DNA of 64,000 nucleotides from WTGU01 sp965242855 (lineage in GTDB: Bacteria > Pseudomonadota > Alphaproteobacteria > UBA828). Below, piece after piece: positions 27,046 to 34,320 of this stretch. Position 1 is the first letter of the stretch; each line of letters opens with the position of its first letter. The stretch lies in NCBI GenBank assembly GCA_965242855.1, contig OZ251509.1:1116001-1180000 (forward strand), written 5' to 3'. The notes below the pieces were generated by a model, which saw only the letters and a list, made by a program, of their open reading frames with translations, did not search any database and was not told the origin of the DNA. A program made the position numbers and the translations under genes.

Positions 27046-27989
27046 TGTTCAAGTATCCAGGTGTTCCTACCGTGCGCGCATCCGCGCATGAGCTTGCGGA
27101 TTTTGCCGAGCTGATGGTATGGCGGGATGGCAGAGTATCGACCACTGATTTGTCACGGGTCATCGGAAGAAACGAAGAAAACGACTACAGCGACGGAGTG
27201 CCGGAGGAGGACGAGGCGGATCATGACGCGGAAGGCGCCTACGTCGAGATGGAGACTCGTGATCATGCTTGCGGAATGGACGCGAGTTATCCGTTTTCGA
27301 TCGGCGACCGGGGGGATACGCTTGCACGGCGTTCCAGGGAGTTGAGTAGTCGACAACTGGTTTATCTTTATCTGCTTCTCGCAACCCGGCTGAATATGCG
27401 TGATAATCGCGTACATGCCGAAATCGATGGCGCGCGCCTTTTCGAAAAATTATGCGCCAGCGTGGCGATATCCTACCTCGGAAAGCGCGCCGAAAGCATG
27501 GTATTCGGCGCGACGTCGGGAAGCGGTGGATTCCCGGCGAGGATCGCGCGTCTTTGTCGCCAACTTGGCGAAGGAGGCGGTGTAAGGGACGATGTGTCGC
27601 CGAGAGTGAGAGATGGGAAGTTGGACGTCGTCGCATGGAAACCGTTTGCTGATTCGTGGCAGGGCAAGTTCATAATTTTCGGCCAGTGTAAAACCGGAAC
27701 GGATTACAGGGATATGCTGACGGAGCTTCAGCCCGACGCTTTTTGCGCCAAATGGCTACGGGAGCAGCCCCCGGTCATGCCTGTGCGCGCCTTTTTTGTT
27801 TCTGAAGCGTTGTCCCGGTCGGGCGCTTTGTCCCAGCGCCAATGGTATGACAGTTCCGTTGACGCTGGGCTTCTCTTCGACCGTTGCCGTATTGTCGATT
27901 TCTGCGATGGCGTCGCGGAAGACATCCTGGAGGAAGTGAGGACATGGACCGAGGCGGCCGCTGCGGTTTCCGAGCTTCCTGTTCCCTGA
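27045..27989 (+). CDS. Putative PD-(D/E)XK restriction-endonuclease-like protein
   Basis: A 314-residue protein of unknown family, coupled to the ParB-like gene by a 1-nt overlap. The segment GKLDVVAWKPF (near residues 193-203), followed about 12 residues later by FIIFGQCKTGTDY, fits the PD-(D/E)XK core: an acidic residue, then a strand with QxK in place of ExK. The N-terminal half has an acidic linker (VPEEDEADHDAEGAYVEMET) and a helical region RELSSRQLVYLYLLLATRL. C-terminal sequence VRAFFVSEALSRSGALSQRQ could be a further helical module. The gene is lower in GC than its neighbours. Nuclease activity is inferred from the motif only. Confidence 0.65.
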   Translation: MFKYPGVPTVRASAHELADFAELMVWRDGRVSTTDLSRVIGRNEENDYSDGVPEEDEADHDAEGAYVEMETRDHACGMDASYPFSIGDRGDTLARRSRELSSRQLVYLYLLLATRLNMRDNRVHAEIDGARLFEKLCASVAISYLGKRAESMVFGATSGSGGFPARIARLCRQLGEGGGVRDDVSPRVRDGKLDVVAWKPFADSWQGKFIIFGQCKTGTDYRDMLTELQPDAFCAKWLREQPPVMPVRAFFVSEALSRSGALSQRQWYDSSVDAGLLFDRCRIVDFCDGVAEDILEEVRTWTEAAAAVSELPVP

Positions 27990-28123
27990 CGCGGCCTTAC
28001 GTGCGCACCCGATCCACGCGAGGATCGGCAATTTCCCGTATGGCCCCGCCGCGCGGCGTCGCGCGCCATGCTCCTCCCCCCTGGCAGGGGGGAGGAGTGT
28101 AACGGGCGGCATGGGAGGGCGGG
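27990..28123. repeat. Short gap with GC-rich hairpin element
   Basis: Holds one compact GC-rich hairpin (CTCCCCCCTGGCAGGGGGGA at about 28072-28093) and a segment GGCAATTTCCCGTATGG near 28027 that resembles CGGCAATTTCTCGTATGG near 25688 at the other edge of the island. The hairpin could end transcription from both sides, but it has no T-run. Confidence 0.6.
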
Positions 28124-28654
28124 TCAGGCGGCGCGGGCGTGTTGCGTTACGTGGGCGAGCATGGTCTCGGCGTCGGAGACTTCGAAGGGGTCGCCGGCAG
28201 CATTGTCGGCCAAGCCGGGCTCCACGAACATCTTCGCGACCGCGCCGTCCTCGACCAGCATCGAATAGCGCCAGCTCCGCATCCCGAAGCCGAGATTGTC
28301 CTTGTCCACGAGCATCCCCATGAGGCGGGTGAAGGTGCCGGAGCCGTCCGGCAGCAGGGTGACCCGCTCGATCCCGAGATGCCTTCCCCAATGGTGCATC
28401 ACGAAGGCGTCGTTGACGGAGAGGCAGATCACCTCGTCGATGCCGGCGGCGCGGAAGCGGTCGTGCAGCGCCTCGTAGCCCGGCAGGTGGGCGCTGCTGC
28501 AGGTGGGCGTGAAGGCGCCGGGGAGGGCGAAGAGCACCACCCGTCGCCCGCCGAAGATGTCGGCGCTGCTGCGCTCCCGCCAGCGATACGGGTTCGGCCC
28601 CGCGACGCTCTCGTCGCGGACGCGGGTCTTGAAGATCACGTCGGGTACGCGCAT
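28124..28654 (-). CDS. Peroxiredoxin, Prx5 type
   Basis: Thiol peroxidase of the Prx5/AhpE-like group, 176 residues, acting on hydrogen peroxide or organic peroxides. The peroxidatic cysteine lies in FALPGAFTPTCSSAHLPGY near residue 50, with VICLSVNDAFVMHHWG and DKDNLGFGMRSWRYSMLVEDG typical of this group. No resolving cysteine pattern is obvious, so it probably uses glutathione or another external thiol. The C-terminal coding end is duplicated at 25716-25768. Confidence 0.92.
   Translation of the reverse strand: MRVPDVIFKTRVRDESVAGPNPYRWRERSSADIFGGRRVVLFALPGAFTPTCSSAHLPGYEALHDRFRAAGIDEVICLSVNDAFVMHHWGRHLGIERVTLLPDGSGTFTRLMGMLVDKDNLGFGMRSWRYSMLVEDGAVAKMFVEPGLADNAAGDPFEVSDAETMLAHVTQHARAA
28142..28194 (-). 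repeat. Direct-repeat copy of peroxiredoxin 3' end (right, in gene)
   Basis: Intact-gene partner of the repeat at 25716-25768. The pair bounds 2.4 kb holding only the ParB-like and nuclease genes plus repeat elements. An insertion point at a gene 3' end is the usual layout of site-specific integration, but decay of a tandem gene copy is also possible. Confidence 0.75.
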
Positions 28655-29182
28655 GGCGTTGTCTCCTTGCGGGTATGGATTTGAGAATGATATTTGGAAG
28701 CATTATAATGTTTGTCAAGAGCAGCGGTGTGCGCGGTCGGCGCGGCCCCCCTCCCGGCCTCCCCCCTGGCAGGGGGGAGGAGTTTAAGTGGGCTCTTCCC
28801 TCTGGCAGGAGGGAGGAGTTTAGGTGGGCTTTCCTCTGTGAGGGGGGATGGGTGAAGGCGGGCTCTTGCCGGCAATTCTCGTGCTGCTTGTCCATCGGTC
28901 CATGTCTTGCACGGCTTCCCGATGTCCGATGTGTCGTCTCCTCCCCTTGGCAAAGGGGAGGCTGGGAGGGGGGCAGCGGTCCGACGCCGTTCAATTGGGA
29001 AGGCGCCGGGTCGGGCTGCGTCATGGCTTCGTCGGCCACCGCCCATCTATCCGGTTGCTCAACGGGATTGACCGGCCCGGTGTCTCCGCCCATCATGCAG
29101 CCACGACCGTCGCCGCGTTTGACACCGCCCGCGTCGCGCGCGCGGCTCTCGCGCTTGTCGGCGTGATTGGGGGAGTCACGCC
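28655..29182. repeat. Gene-free stretch with GC-rich hairpins and sulfatase 3'-end copy
   Basis: GC-rich hairpin elements lie at about 28747-28850 and 28938-28973. From 28974 to 29034 there is a copy of the sulfatase 3' end (see 29727-29787). From about 29060 to 29100 there is a segment containing CGGGATTGACCGGC and CCGCCCATCATGC that recurs at 56889-56927. In both places it precedes a DUF1640-type gene, so it may be a shared promoter or insertion border. Confidence 0.7.
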
Positions 29183-29413
29183 ATGACCGTTGCCACCTTC
29201 GACACCCATGCGGCCGTGAAGGCGCTCACCAAGGCCGGCGTCGATCCGGCGCACGCCGAAGCAATCACGGACACGGTGCGCGATGCCGTCACCGAAGGCG
29301 TCGCCACCAAGGCCGATCTCAAGGCCGAGCTCGCCGCCGTCGAGCGGCGCATGGTGCTCGCCATGGTCGTGCTCATCGGCGCCGCCGTCGCCCTGCTCAA
29401 GCTGCTTCCGTAG
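29183..29413 (+). CDS. Small DUF1640 (CCDC90-like) membrane protein
   Basis: A 76-residue protein with the DUF1640 layout: FDTHAAVKALTKAGVDPAHA, then DTVRDAVTEGVATKADLKAE (the conserved ATKADL coil), then one C-terminal membrane segment MVVLIGAAVALLKLLP. The family is related to the coiled-coil region of mitochondrial CCDC90/MCUR1; its bacterial role is unknown. Four further members or remnants occur in the window, at 29431, 36496, 36735 and 56991. A second, broken member starts 17 nt after its stop. Confidence 0.8.
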   Translation: MTVATFDTHAAVKALTKAGVDPAHAEAITDTVRDAVTEGVATKADLKAELAAVERRMVLAMVVLIGAAVALLKLLP

Positions 29414-29430
29414 TAGGGAGGAGTGGCGCC

Positions 29431-29545
29431 GTGACCGTCGCTACCTTCGACACCTGACGCCGCCGCCAGGATGCTTCGGAACGCCGGGTTCAACGAAGAG
29501 CAAACCGAAGCGGCCGTCGCCATGGTGCGTGCGGTCGCCGCGGAC
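29431..29545 (+). pseudogene. Frameshifted and truncated DUF1640 gene
   Basis: Begins with GTG behind a strong GGGAGGAG ribosome site and encodes VTVATFDT, then stops at TGA 29455. Moving one base restores the family: DAAARMLRNAGFNEEQTEAA and VAMVRAVAAD. The reading then ends in GC-rich hairpin repeats from about 29545, where the coiled coil and membrane segment should be. One extra T near 29455 and loss of the 3' half explain the state. Confidence 0.75.
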
Positions 29546-29725
29546 CCCCCTCCCGACCTCCCCCCTGGCAGGGAGGAGGAGTTTAGTGGGGCTCTCTCCC
29601 CTGGCAGGGGGAGGAGAGAAAGAGGACTGCTCCCGGCAGGAGGAGGAGAGAAGGAGGACCGCTCCCGGCAGGGGGAGGAGAGAAGGAGGACCGCTCCCGG
29701 CAGGGGGAGGAGGGGAATGGTGCTT
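29545..29725. repeat. Cluster of GC-rich hairpin repeats
   Basis: Five or more copies of an element containing CTGGCAGGG / GGGAGGAG, the last ones nearly identical and spaced about 35 bp apart. They lie between the broken DUF1640 gene and the sulfatase stop. The same family fills gaps at 33750, 43855, 44055, 49830, 53880, 54125, 54505, 54740, 56345, 56750, 57340 and 61585-61930. Confidence 0.8.
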
Positions 29726-29726
29726 T

Positions 29727-29787
29727 CAGCGGTCCGACGCCGTTCTATTGGGAAGGTGCCGGGTCGGGCCGGGTGACGGCTTCGTCG
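29727..29787 (-). repeat. Sulfatase 3' end, partner of the copy at 28974-29034
   Basis: 61 bp spanning the sulfatase stop and about 43 coding bases, matched at 28974-29034 with about seven mismatches by eye. The two copies enclose the small DUF1640 gene, its broken twin and hairpin repeats. This is the same layout as the peroxiredoxin repeats. Confidence 0.7.
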
Positions 29788-31208
29788 TCCGTCGCCGGCC
29801 ACCATTCGTCGAGGAGGCGCTTCATCCGCGCGATGCGGTTGGTCAAGACCGGGGAGGCCGCGAGATTCGTGGTTTCGCCGGGGTCTTGCCGCAGGTCGTA
29901 GAGCGCCGGCGCCAGGGGGCGGGGCTCGGGGCCGGGCACAATCAGCTTGAAGGCGCCGTCCCTGACCCACCGGCCGCGCACGTGGCGCGACGGTTGCCCC
30001 AGGCTCGCGGCGTCGCTCGGGTAGATGGCGCCGAAAACCGGGACCGCGGGCAGGTCTTCGGCGCCGGTGGCGGAGGGAAACAGGTCGCGCCCGCGCATCC
30101 TCGGCGTGATTTCGCGGACAAGGCCGGCGGCGGACAGGATGGTGGGGACGAGGTCGATCGTGGAAACCGGCTGAGGATGATCGCCCGGCCGGGTGCGACC
30201 GTCCCAGCGCAACAGGATGGGCGTCCGCAGCCCGTCTTCGTAGGGCGAGTATTTGGAGCGGGCGTCCTGCCGCGTGGGCCGCGCCGGGTCGGGCCGCAGG
30301 CCGTTGTCCACGACGAAGACGACCAGCGTCGAGTCGAGAAGCGCCTTCTCCTCGAGAATGGCGAGCAGGGCGCCGACGGTGTCGTCGAACCAGGCGACGT
30401 TCGCATAGTACGGGACGAGATGGGGCGGTGCGCCGTTCGCCCGCACGGCGCGTTCGTATTCGGGCGGCGCGTCGTAGGGCGTGTGGGGCAGGAAGGGCGC
30501 ATACCAGACGAAGAACGGCCGCCGGCCGGCATGGTCGTCGATGAAGTCCCGGATCGGCCGCATGGTTTCGCGCCCGATGACCAACCCCGCGTCGCCGTTG
30601 CCGTGCGCCACCCATTCGCCGTTGGTCTGCTTGCGGGTTCCGGTGACGGCGCCGAGGCGCCCGGCGGGGCGGGCGAGCGTCATGCCGTGCGTGAAACCGG
30701 CGTTGGCGTAGTGGCCTTCCCAATGCTTGCCGGTTTGCAGCGTGGCGTAACCGCGGCGCGCGAGGATCGCCGGCAACGTCGGCGCGTTGCGAATGAGGTC
30801 ATCGGTTTGCGCCCGGGTCGCGCGGTATTGCGCGGCGGTCATGTCGCGCATCTTCCCGTAACCCGGCGGCGGATGGTTGAAATGAATGCCGTGCTGATGC
30901 GGATACAGCCCGGTGAGCAGCGTGGCCAGCGAGGCCCGGCAAAGGCTCATGGGAACGTAGCCGGCCGGGTAGCGGGCCGATGCGGCGGCCAGGCGGTCGA
31001 TATGCGGCGTGCGCACGAGGTCGTTGCCGAGGAATCCGAAATCCCGATACGACTGGTCGTCCGACACGATCATGACGATATTGGGCATGACGATATTGGG
31101 CATGACGATATTGGGGCGCCGATGATCCGCATCGGCGCGCGCGGCCCCCCCGGTCAGGGCCATGCAGGCGATCGCGGCGGCGAGAGCGAGGCTGCCGACG
31201 TAACGCAT
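29745..31208 (-). CDS. Exported sulfatase-family hydrolase
   Basis: An alkaline-phosphatase-superfamily sulfatase, 487 residues from ATG 31208, with a signal peptide (GSLALAAAIACMALTGGAAR). Metal-binding IVMIVSDDQSYRDFG follows. The active-site region is SLCRASLATLLTGLYPHQHG: Cys for formylglycine is present, but the usual CxPxR Arg is Leu. The histidine/lysine pair TGKHWEGHYA and VVFVVDNGLRPD are also seen (the usual DHG appears as DNG). Substrate is unknown; sulfated glycans fit the nearby sulfotransferase. Three tandem copies of a 15-bp unit alter the N-terminus at PNIVMPNIVMPNIVMIV. The 3' end is duplicated at 28974-29034. Confidence 0.85.
   Translation of the reverse strand: MRYVGSLALAAAIACMALTGGAARADADHRRPNIVMPNIVMPNIVMIVSDDQSYRDFGFLGNDLVRTPHIDRLAAASARYPAGYVPMSLCRASLATLLTGLYPHQHGIHFNHPPPGYGKMRDMTAAQYRATRAQTDDLIRNAPTLPAILARRGYATLQTGKHWEGHYANAGFTHGMTLARPAGRLGAVTGTRKQTNGEWVAHGNGDAGLVIGRETMRPIRDFIDDHAGRRPFFVWYAPFLPHTPYDAPPEYERAVRANGAPPHLVPYYANVAWFDDTVGALLAILEEKALLDSTLVVFVVDNGLRPDPARPTRQDARSKYSPYEDGLRTPILLRWDGRTRPGDHPQPVSTIDLVPTILSAAGLVREITPRMRGRDLFPSATGAEDLPAVPVFGAIYPSDAASLGQPSRHVRGRWVRDGAFKLIVPGPEPRPLAPALYDLRQDPGETTNLAASPVLTNRIARMKRLLDEWWPATDDEAVTRPDPAPSQ
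31073..31117 (-). repeat. In-frame 15-bp tandem repeat, three copies
   Basis: Three copies of GACGATATTGGGCAT (plus-strand reading) lie inside the sulfatase gene, encoding PNIVM three times just before the catalytic SDDQ metal site. The unit length keeps the frame, so copy-number change would insert or remove five residues. Confidence 0.85.
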
Positions 31209-31355
31209 GCGTTTCACCGCCTCCGGCGTCTCGGGAGCGTCCCGCCGCCCCGATGCGCGCGGCTCATTGCGGCGACGAAGATCCGTCATTCCCGCGGCCG
31301 CCGCCATCTTGTCATAAGGGATGTAAGCACGGGGAATTTTCATCGGGGTTTCTGG

Positions 31356-31375
31356 ATTCCCGCTTTCGCGGGAAT
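31356..31375. repeat. REP palindrome
   Basis: ATTCCCGC, 4-nt loop TTTC, GCGGGAAT, followed by GACGG. Identical 20-bp copies occur at 25521, 43960, 49776 and 53390, and an inverted copy at 53685. The element sits between the sulfatase start and the PemK stop. Confidence 0.9.
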
Positions 31376-31391
31376 GACGGCCTGAGGAAGG

Positions 31392-31778
31392 CTATTGGCG
31401 CGAGGTATCGGATCGCCGCTGCTGGTGTATCGAACCGACGACGGATTGAATGGCGTCCACGAGTGCCGCTCGATCTCGCTCCCCCAGCCGGCCCAGTGTT
31501 CTGATTGCCAACTGTTGCTCCATGGTAAACAACACCGGCTTGATGGCGGAAGGTTTCGGCAGCCCGGCGGCCCGCCAGTCGTCGATAACGCTCTCACCGA
31601 AGTTCAGCGGCCGTCTGATTCGACCGGTTACCGTCATCGGCACCACATCCGGTCGGGACTGATTGTAAGCGACGCTGGCGATCACGACGGCGGGGCGTTG
31701 CTTCGATCCGCGCAGATTGGTGAATGGAAAAGGCACCAGCACGATATTGCCGGGTTCAAAGCCGGTCGTATTCGGCAT
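31392..31778 (-). CDS. PemK/MazF-family toxin
   Basis: A 128-residue protein of the MazF/PemK ribonuclease-toxin fold. GNIVLVPFPFTNLRGSKQRP and AVVIASVAYNQSRPDVVPMT are the characteristic first strands with the conserved KxRP. A later helix SAIKPVLFTMEQQLAIRTLG is also typical. No small antitoxin gene of the usual type precedes it; instead it overlaps by 23 nt the 3' end of a 489-residue IrrE-like gene. The antitoxin is therefore missing, remote, or replaced by that partner. Confidence 0.85.
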   Translation of the reverse strand: MPNTTGFEPGNIVLVPFPFTNLRGSKQRPAVVIASVAYNQSRPDVVPMTVTGRIRRPLNFGESVIDDWRAAGLPKPSAIKPVLFTMEQQLAIRTLGRLGERDRAALVDAIQSVVGSIHQQRRSDTSRQ

Positions 31779-33225
31779 CGTCGGGATTGTTCCATATGCC
31801 CTCCAACGCCGACTCCGACGCGGTCATGGCCGCCCGGGTCAGGTTCCGGTCGCCGTCGCGTTCCCAACCCGCGCCCCGGCCGGCGCTGTCGGGCGCGTCC
31901 GCGTGGTCGAGGCGGCCGTGGTCGACGAGCTGGGTCCGTATCGTCATCGGCGAGACGTCGAAGCGCCGGGCGGCCGCGGTCTGCTTGTCCTCGGAATAGT
32001 CGCCCTCCAGCATGTCCTCCACCGCGCCGAACGGGCTCAGCAGCTCCGCCGCGAAGGCGCGCTGCGCCTTCTGCCGGTAGCTGTAGGCTCGCGTCGCGGG
32101 GAACAGCCTCTCGGCCGGACGATCGCCCGCCGCGCCGAGTATCCGGTCGCCGATCAGGCGCGCCAGCGCGAACCGCCGGCCGGTCTTCCATCGCGACCGG
32201 AGCGCCACCCGCGCGCGGCCGTCCGGCCCGTCGAGTGCGAAAGACAGCCCGCCGCGCCTGCGTCGCTGCGTGACCGCCGCCGTCGTCGCTCCCGCCAGCT
32301 CCGCGAGGCGCGTATCGGAAATCGGCGCGCCGTCCAGCCCTTCCCGGTCGCGGAGCTTCCTGGCGCCGCTGTAGCCCGCGCGCCACGCCTCGACCGTTCC
32401 CGGCCGTGGCAAACCCGCGATGTCCGCCAGTGCGGCCGCGCTGGCGGGGTCGGCGTCGAAACCGTCCCGCGCCGCGGCCTTCCGGATGTCCTGCGCCGAC
32501 ATCATCGCGCCCGGCGCGACGCCGGCGAAGGCCGCATCGTCGGCTATCTCCCCCAACGCCTCCTCGCCGAGCTCCGCCGCGTCTTCGAGACGGCGGAGGA
32601 TCACCGCCTCGTCGGCTTCGTCGGGGTCGCAGCCGAGCCGCGCCTCGAACCGCCGGAAGCGCGCGAGCGCCGGGTCTTCCCGCTCCGCCCGCAGATCGCC
32701 CCACAGGCGATGCAGGTTGGCGCCGCGATTCTTCCCGAGCCGCGTCAGTATGTCTTCCACGAACCCGTCGATGGCGGCTTCGAGGCTTCCCGCCGGAACC
32801 GTTTCGTGCTCTGCGGCGCCGATATGGCGGAACGCGGTCGCGCCCGGGTCGCGGGACGGTTCGGAACGGAGGATGGAGCGCAGCCCGTCCGAATGAATCG
32901 TAACGTTGGGCCAGGCATAGCCCTCGCCGATGCTCGACATCCGGTGCACGAAGCTCCAGCGGCGCGCGGCGCGCGGCTCGGCGGGGCTTCCGCCTTCCCA
33001 GCGCAGCCGCCACCAGTTCCAGACGAACCATTCGGCCGCGGGGCAGCCGGCGACGTGCGGGCCGTGGCGGAGCGCCCCGTGCGCGACGTCTTCGCCTGCG
33101 GTCAGCAGCCGGTCGTTCGCCGTCATCGCGAACAGGCCGAACGTCGCCCGTTCCTCCTCGGAACCGGACTCGAGAGTCTCGTGCGAAAGCGAAATCGACA
33201 GCGCGCCGGACATCACGCTCTCCAT
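31756..33225 (-). CDS. IrrE/ImmA-like protein lacking the HExxH zinc motif
   Basis: A 489-residue protein. The middle (about 290-400) resembles XRE/IrrE proteins: ISDTRLAELAGATTAAVTQR, then RWKTGRRFALARLIGDRI, where an IrrE peptidase would have HExxH. The C-terminus (YRQKAQRAFAAELLSP, AARRFDVSPMTIRTQLVDHG) fits the IrrE helix-turn-helix tail. The N-terminal 250 residues are not recognised. It is thus probably a non-catalytic, DNA- or partner-binding relative. It overlaps the upstream 140-residue gene by 13 nt and the downstream PemK gene by 23 nt, so the three form one unit. An alternative ATG lies at 33213. Confidence 0.6.
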   Translation of the reverse strand: MESVMSGALSISLSHETLESGSEEERATFGLFAMTANDRLLTAGEDVAHGALRHGPHVAGCPAAEWFVWNWWRLRWEGGSPAEPRAARRWSFVHRMSSIGEGYAWPNVTIHSDGLRSILRSEPSRDPGATAFRHIGAAEHETVPAGSLEAAIDGFVEDILTRLGKNRGANLHRLWGDLRAEREDPALARFRRFEARLGCDPDEADEAVILRRLEDAAELGEEALGEIADDAAFAGVAPGAMMSAQDIRKAAARDGFDADPASAAALADIAGLPRPGTVEAWRAGYSGARKLRDREGLDGAPISDTRLAELAGATTAAVTQRRRRGGLSFALDGPDGRARVALRSRWKTGRRFALARLIGDRILGAAGDRPAERLFPATRAYSYRQKAQRAFAAELLSPFGAVEDMLEGDYSEDKQTAAARRFDVSPMTIRTQLVDHGRLDHADAPDSAGRGAGWERDGDRNLTRAAMTASESALEGIWNNPDDAEYDRL

Positions 33226-33635
33226 CGCTCGATCACCCAGCGCCGCATGGCCTCGTCGTCACCACCCAGCACGTAGCCATGATAGTTTTGACTGCCCTGC
33301 TCAAGTTTGGCCTCATACGCGCGGCCTTCGCGGTCGACCGCCCAGACGTATTTGGGCAGGCCATCCTCGGGAACGGCGCTCACCATACCCCGCCCGACGC
33401 CTTCACGGAACAGCGCCCTCGCTTCGCCGAGCCTGACGCTCCGGCCGCCGTCGCAGAGCGACTTGTGCGGGCGCGGGTTCACCGGCGGGCGGAAGCCGTA
33501 ATCGGCGGGCTTTCGCTTGTGGTGGGCGCTGCCGGTGTAGCGGGCTTTCTCTTCGATGCGCGCCAGGACGGCCGGGCTCAGCGCGCCCGCCGGAACGATC
33601 CTGCGCTTGGGATTGTTGCCTTGGCGCCTGGGCAT
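33213..33635 (-). CDS. Conserved protein of unknown function, partner of the IrrE-like gene
   Basis: A 140-residue protein with a basic N-terminus (PRRQGNNPKRRIVPAGALSP) and a well-formed core: RKPADYGFRPPVNPRPHKSL, then a Cys-containing CDGGRSVRLGEARALFREG. The C-terminal beta-rich region LPKYVWAVDREGRAYEAKLE is followed by YHGYVLGGDDEAMRRWV. I recall similar proteins beside IrrE-like genes in other bacteria but no function. It is the first gene of the three-gene unit ending in PemK. Confidence 0.6.
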   Translation of the reverse strand: MPRRQGNNPKRRIVPAGALSPAVLARIEEKARYTGSAHHKRKPADYGFRPPVNPRPHKSLCDGGRSVRLGEARALFREGVGRGMVSAVPEDGLPKYVWAVDREGRAYEAKLEQGSQNYHGYVLGGDDEAMRRWVIERWRA

Positions 33636-33833
33636 CGGGCGGCGTCTCTACGGTTATTCTCCGAATCTCGCCGCATCCACGTACCATTGCATGGTCAAGC
33701 GCGCTTGGGGCGCCGTTCCTTCGGCGCGCGAGCAGCGTGTCCCTGTGGACCCCCCTCCCGGCCTCCCTCCTTGGCAGGGGGAGGAGGTTGGGTGGGCTCT
33801 CCCCCTGCGAGGGGGGAGTATTGGTGGGCTCTC
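33636..33833. repeat. Gene-free gap with GC-rich hairpins
   Basis: From about 33690 the sequence CATGGTCAAGCGCGCT leads through CCTGTGGACCCCCCTCCC into a GC-rich hairpin pair ending near 33825. The same lead-in and order recur at 56293-56370. No gene is seen. Confidence 0.7.
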
Positions 33834-34268
33834 CTACTCGGCGGGAGTGCCGGGGCCGGGCTTGGGCGCGGTGCGTTCGATCATGGTCTCCATGCCGGCG
33901 ATCAGGGCTTCGAGGGCGCGGTGCTGGGCGGCGGCGGCGGCGGCGGCTTCGCGGCGCTGGTCGGCGAGCGCGGCCATGGCTTCGGCATGGCGCTGGTCTG
34001 CGGCTTGCACGGCTTCGTCATGGCGGCGCATGGCTTCGGTGTGGCGGTGCGTGGCTTCATCATGGCGGCGCATGACTTCGGTATGGCGGCGTTCGTCGGC
34101 TTCGTATTGTCGGTCGAGGATGCCGGCGCGGTCCTTGTTGGCGCGGACCATGGCGCGGATGCCGTGCCAGATGCCGACGGCGGCGACGGACGCGGCGAAG
34201 GCGCTGATGATCGATGCGCCGGCGCCGGCGCCGGCGAGGATGAGGCTTGTGGTCTCGAATTCGGTCAC
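33834..34268 (-). CDS. Membrane-anchored coiled-coil protein, array copy 1
   Basis: A 144-residue protein of an unrecognised family. Residues 1-30 contain one membrane segment (SLILAGAGAGASIISAFAAS). Residues 30-60 are a conserved linker (VGIWHGIRAMVRANKDRAGI, LDRQYEADERRH). Residues 60-125 are a charged coil built of 7-residue units (RRHDEAT, HRHTEAM, RRHDEAV) and 11-residue units (QAADQRHAEAM). The C-terminal coil ALEALIAGMETMIERTAPKP is conserved. Alanines after QRREA are expanded here (seven in a row). It is last in a five-copy tandem array on this strand. Confidence 0.75.
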   Translation of the reverse strand: MTEFETTSLILAGAGAGASIISAFAASVAAVGIWHGIRAMVRANKDRAGILDRQYEADERRHTEVMRRHDEATHRHTEAMRRHDEAVQAADQRHAEAMAALADQRREAAAAAAAQHRALEALIAGMETMIERTAPKPGPGTPAE

Positions 34269-34320
34269 GGCGGGTCCTTCGGATCAGTCGGGATGCGTCG
34301 TGTTGCGTCGGGGCGCGCGG

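Noticed and set aside
27756..29096. 446-codon minus-strand frame covering the peroxiredoxin and hairpins
   Set aside because: Runs in the wrong frame through the peroxiredoxin gene and translates hairpin repeats; no family resemblance.
31756..33225. Calling the IrrE-like protein a metallopeptidase
   Set aside because: No HExxH motif is present; the equivalent position reads ALARLIGD.
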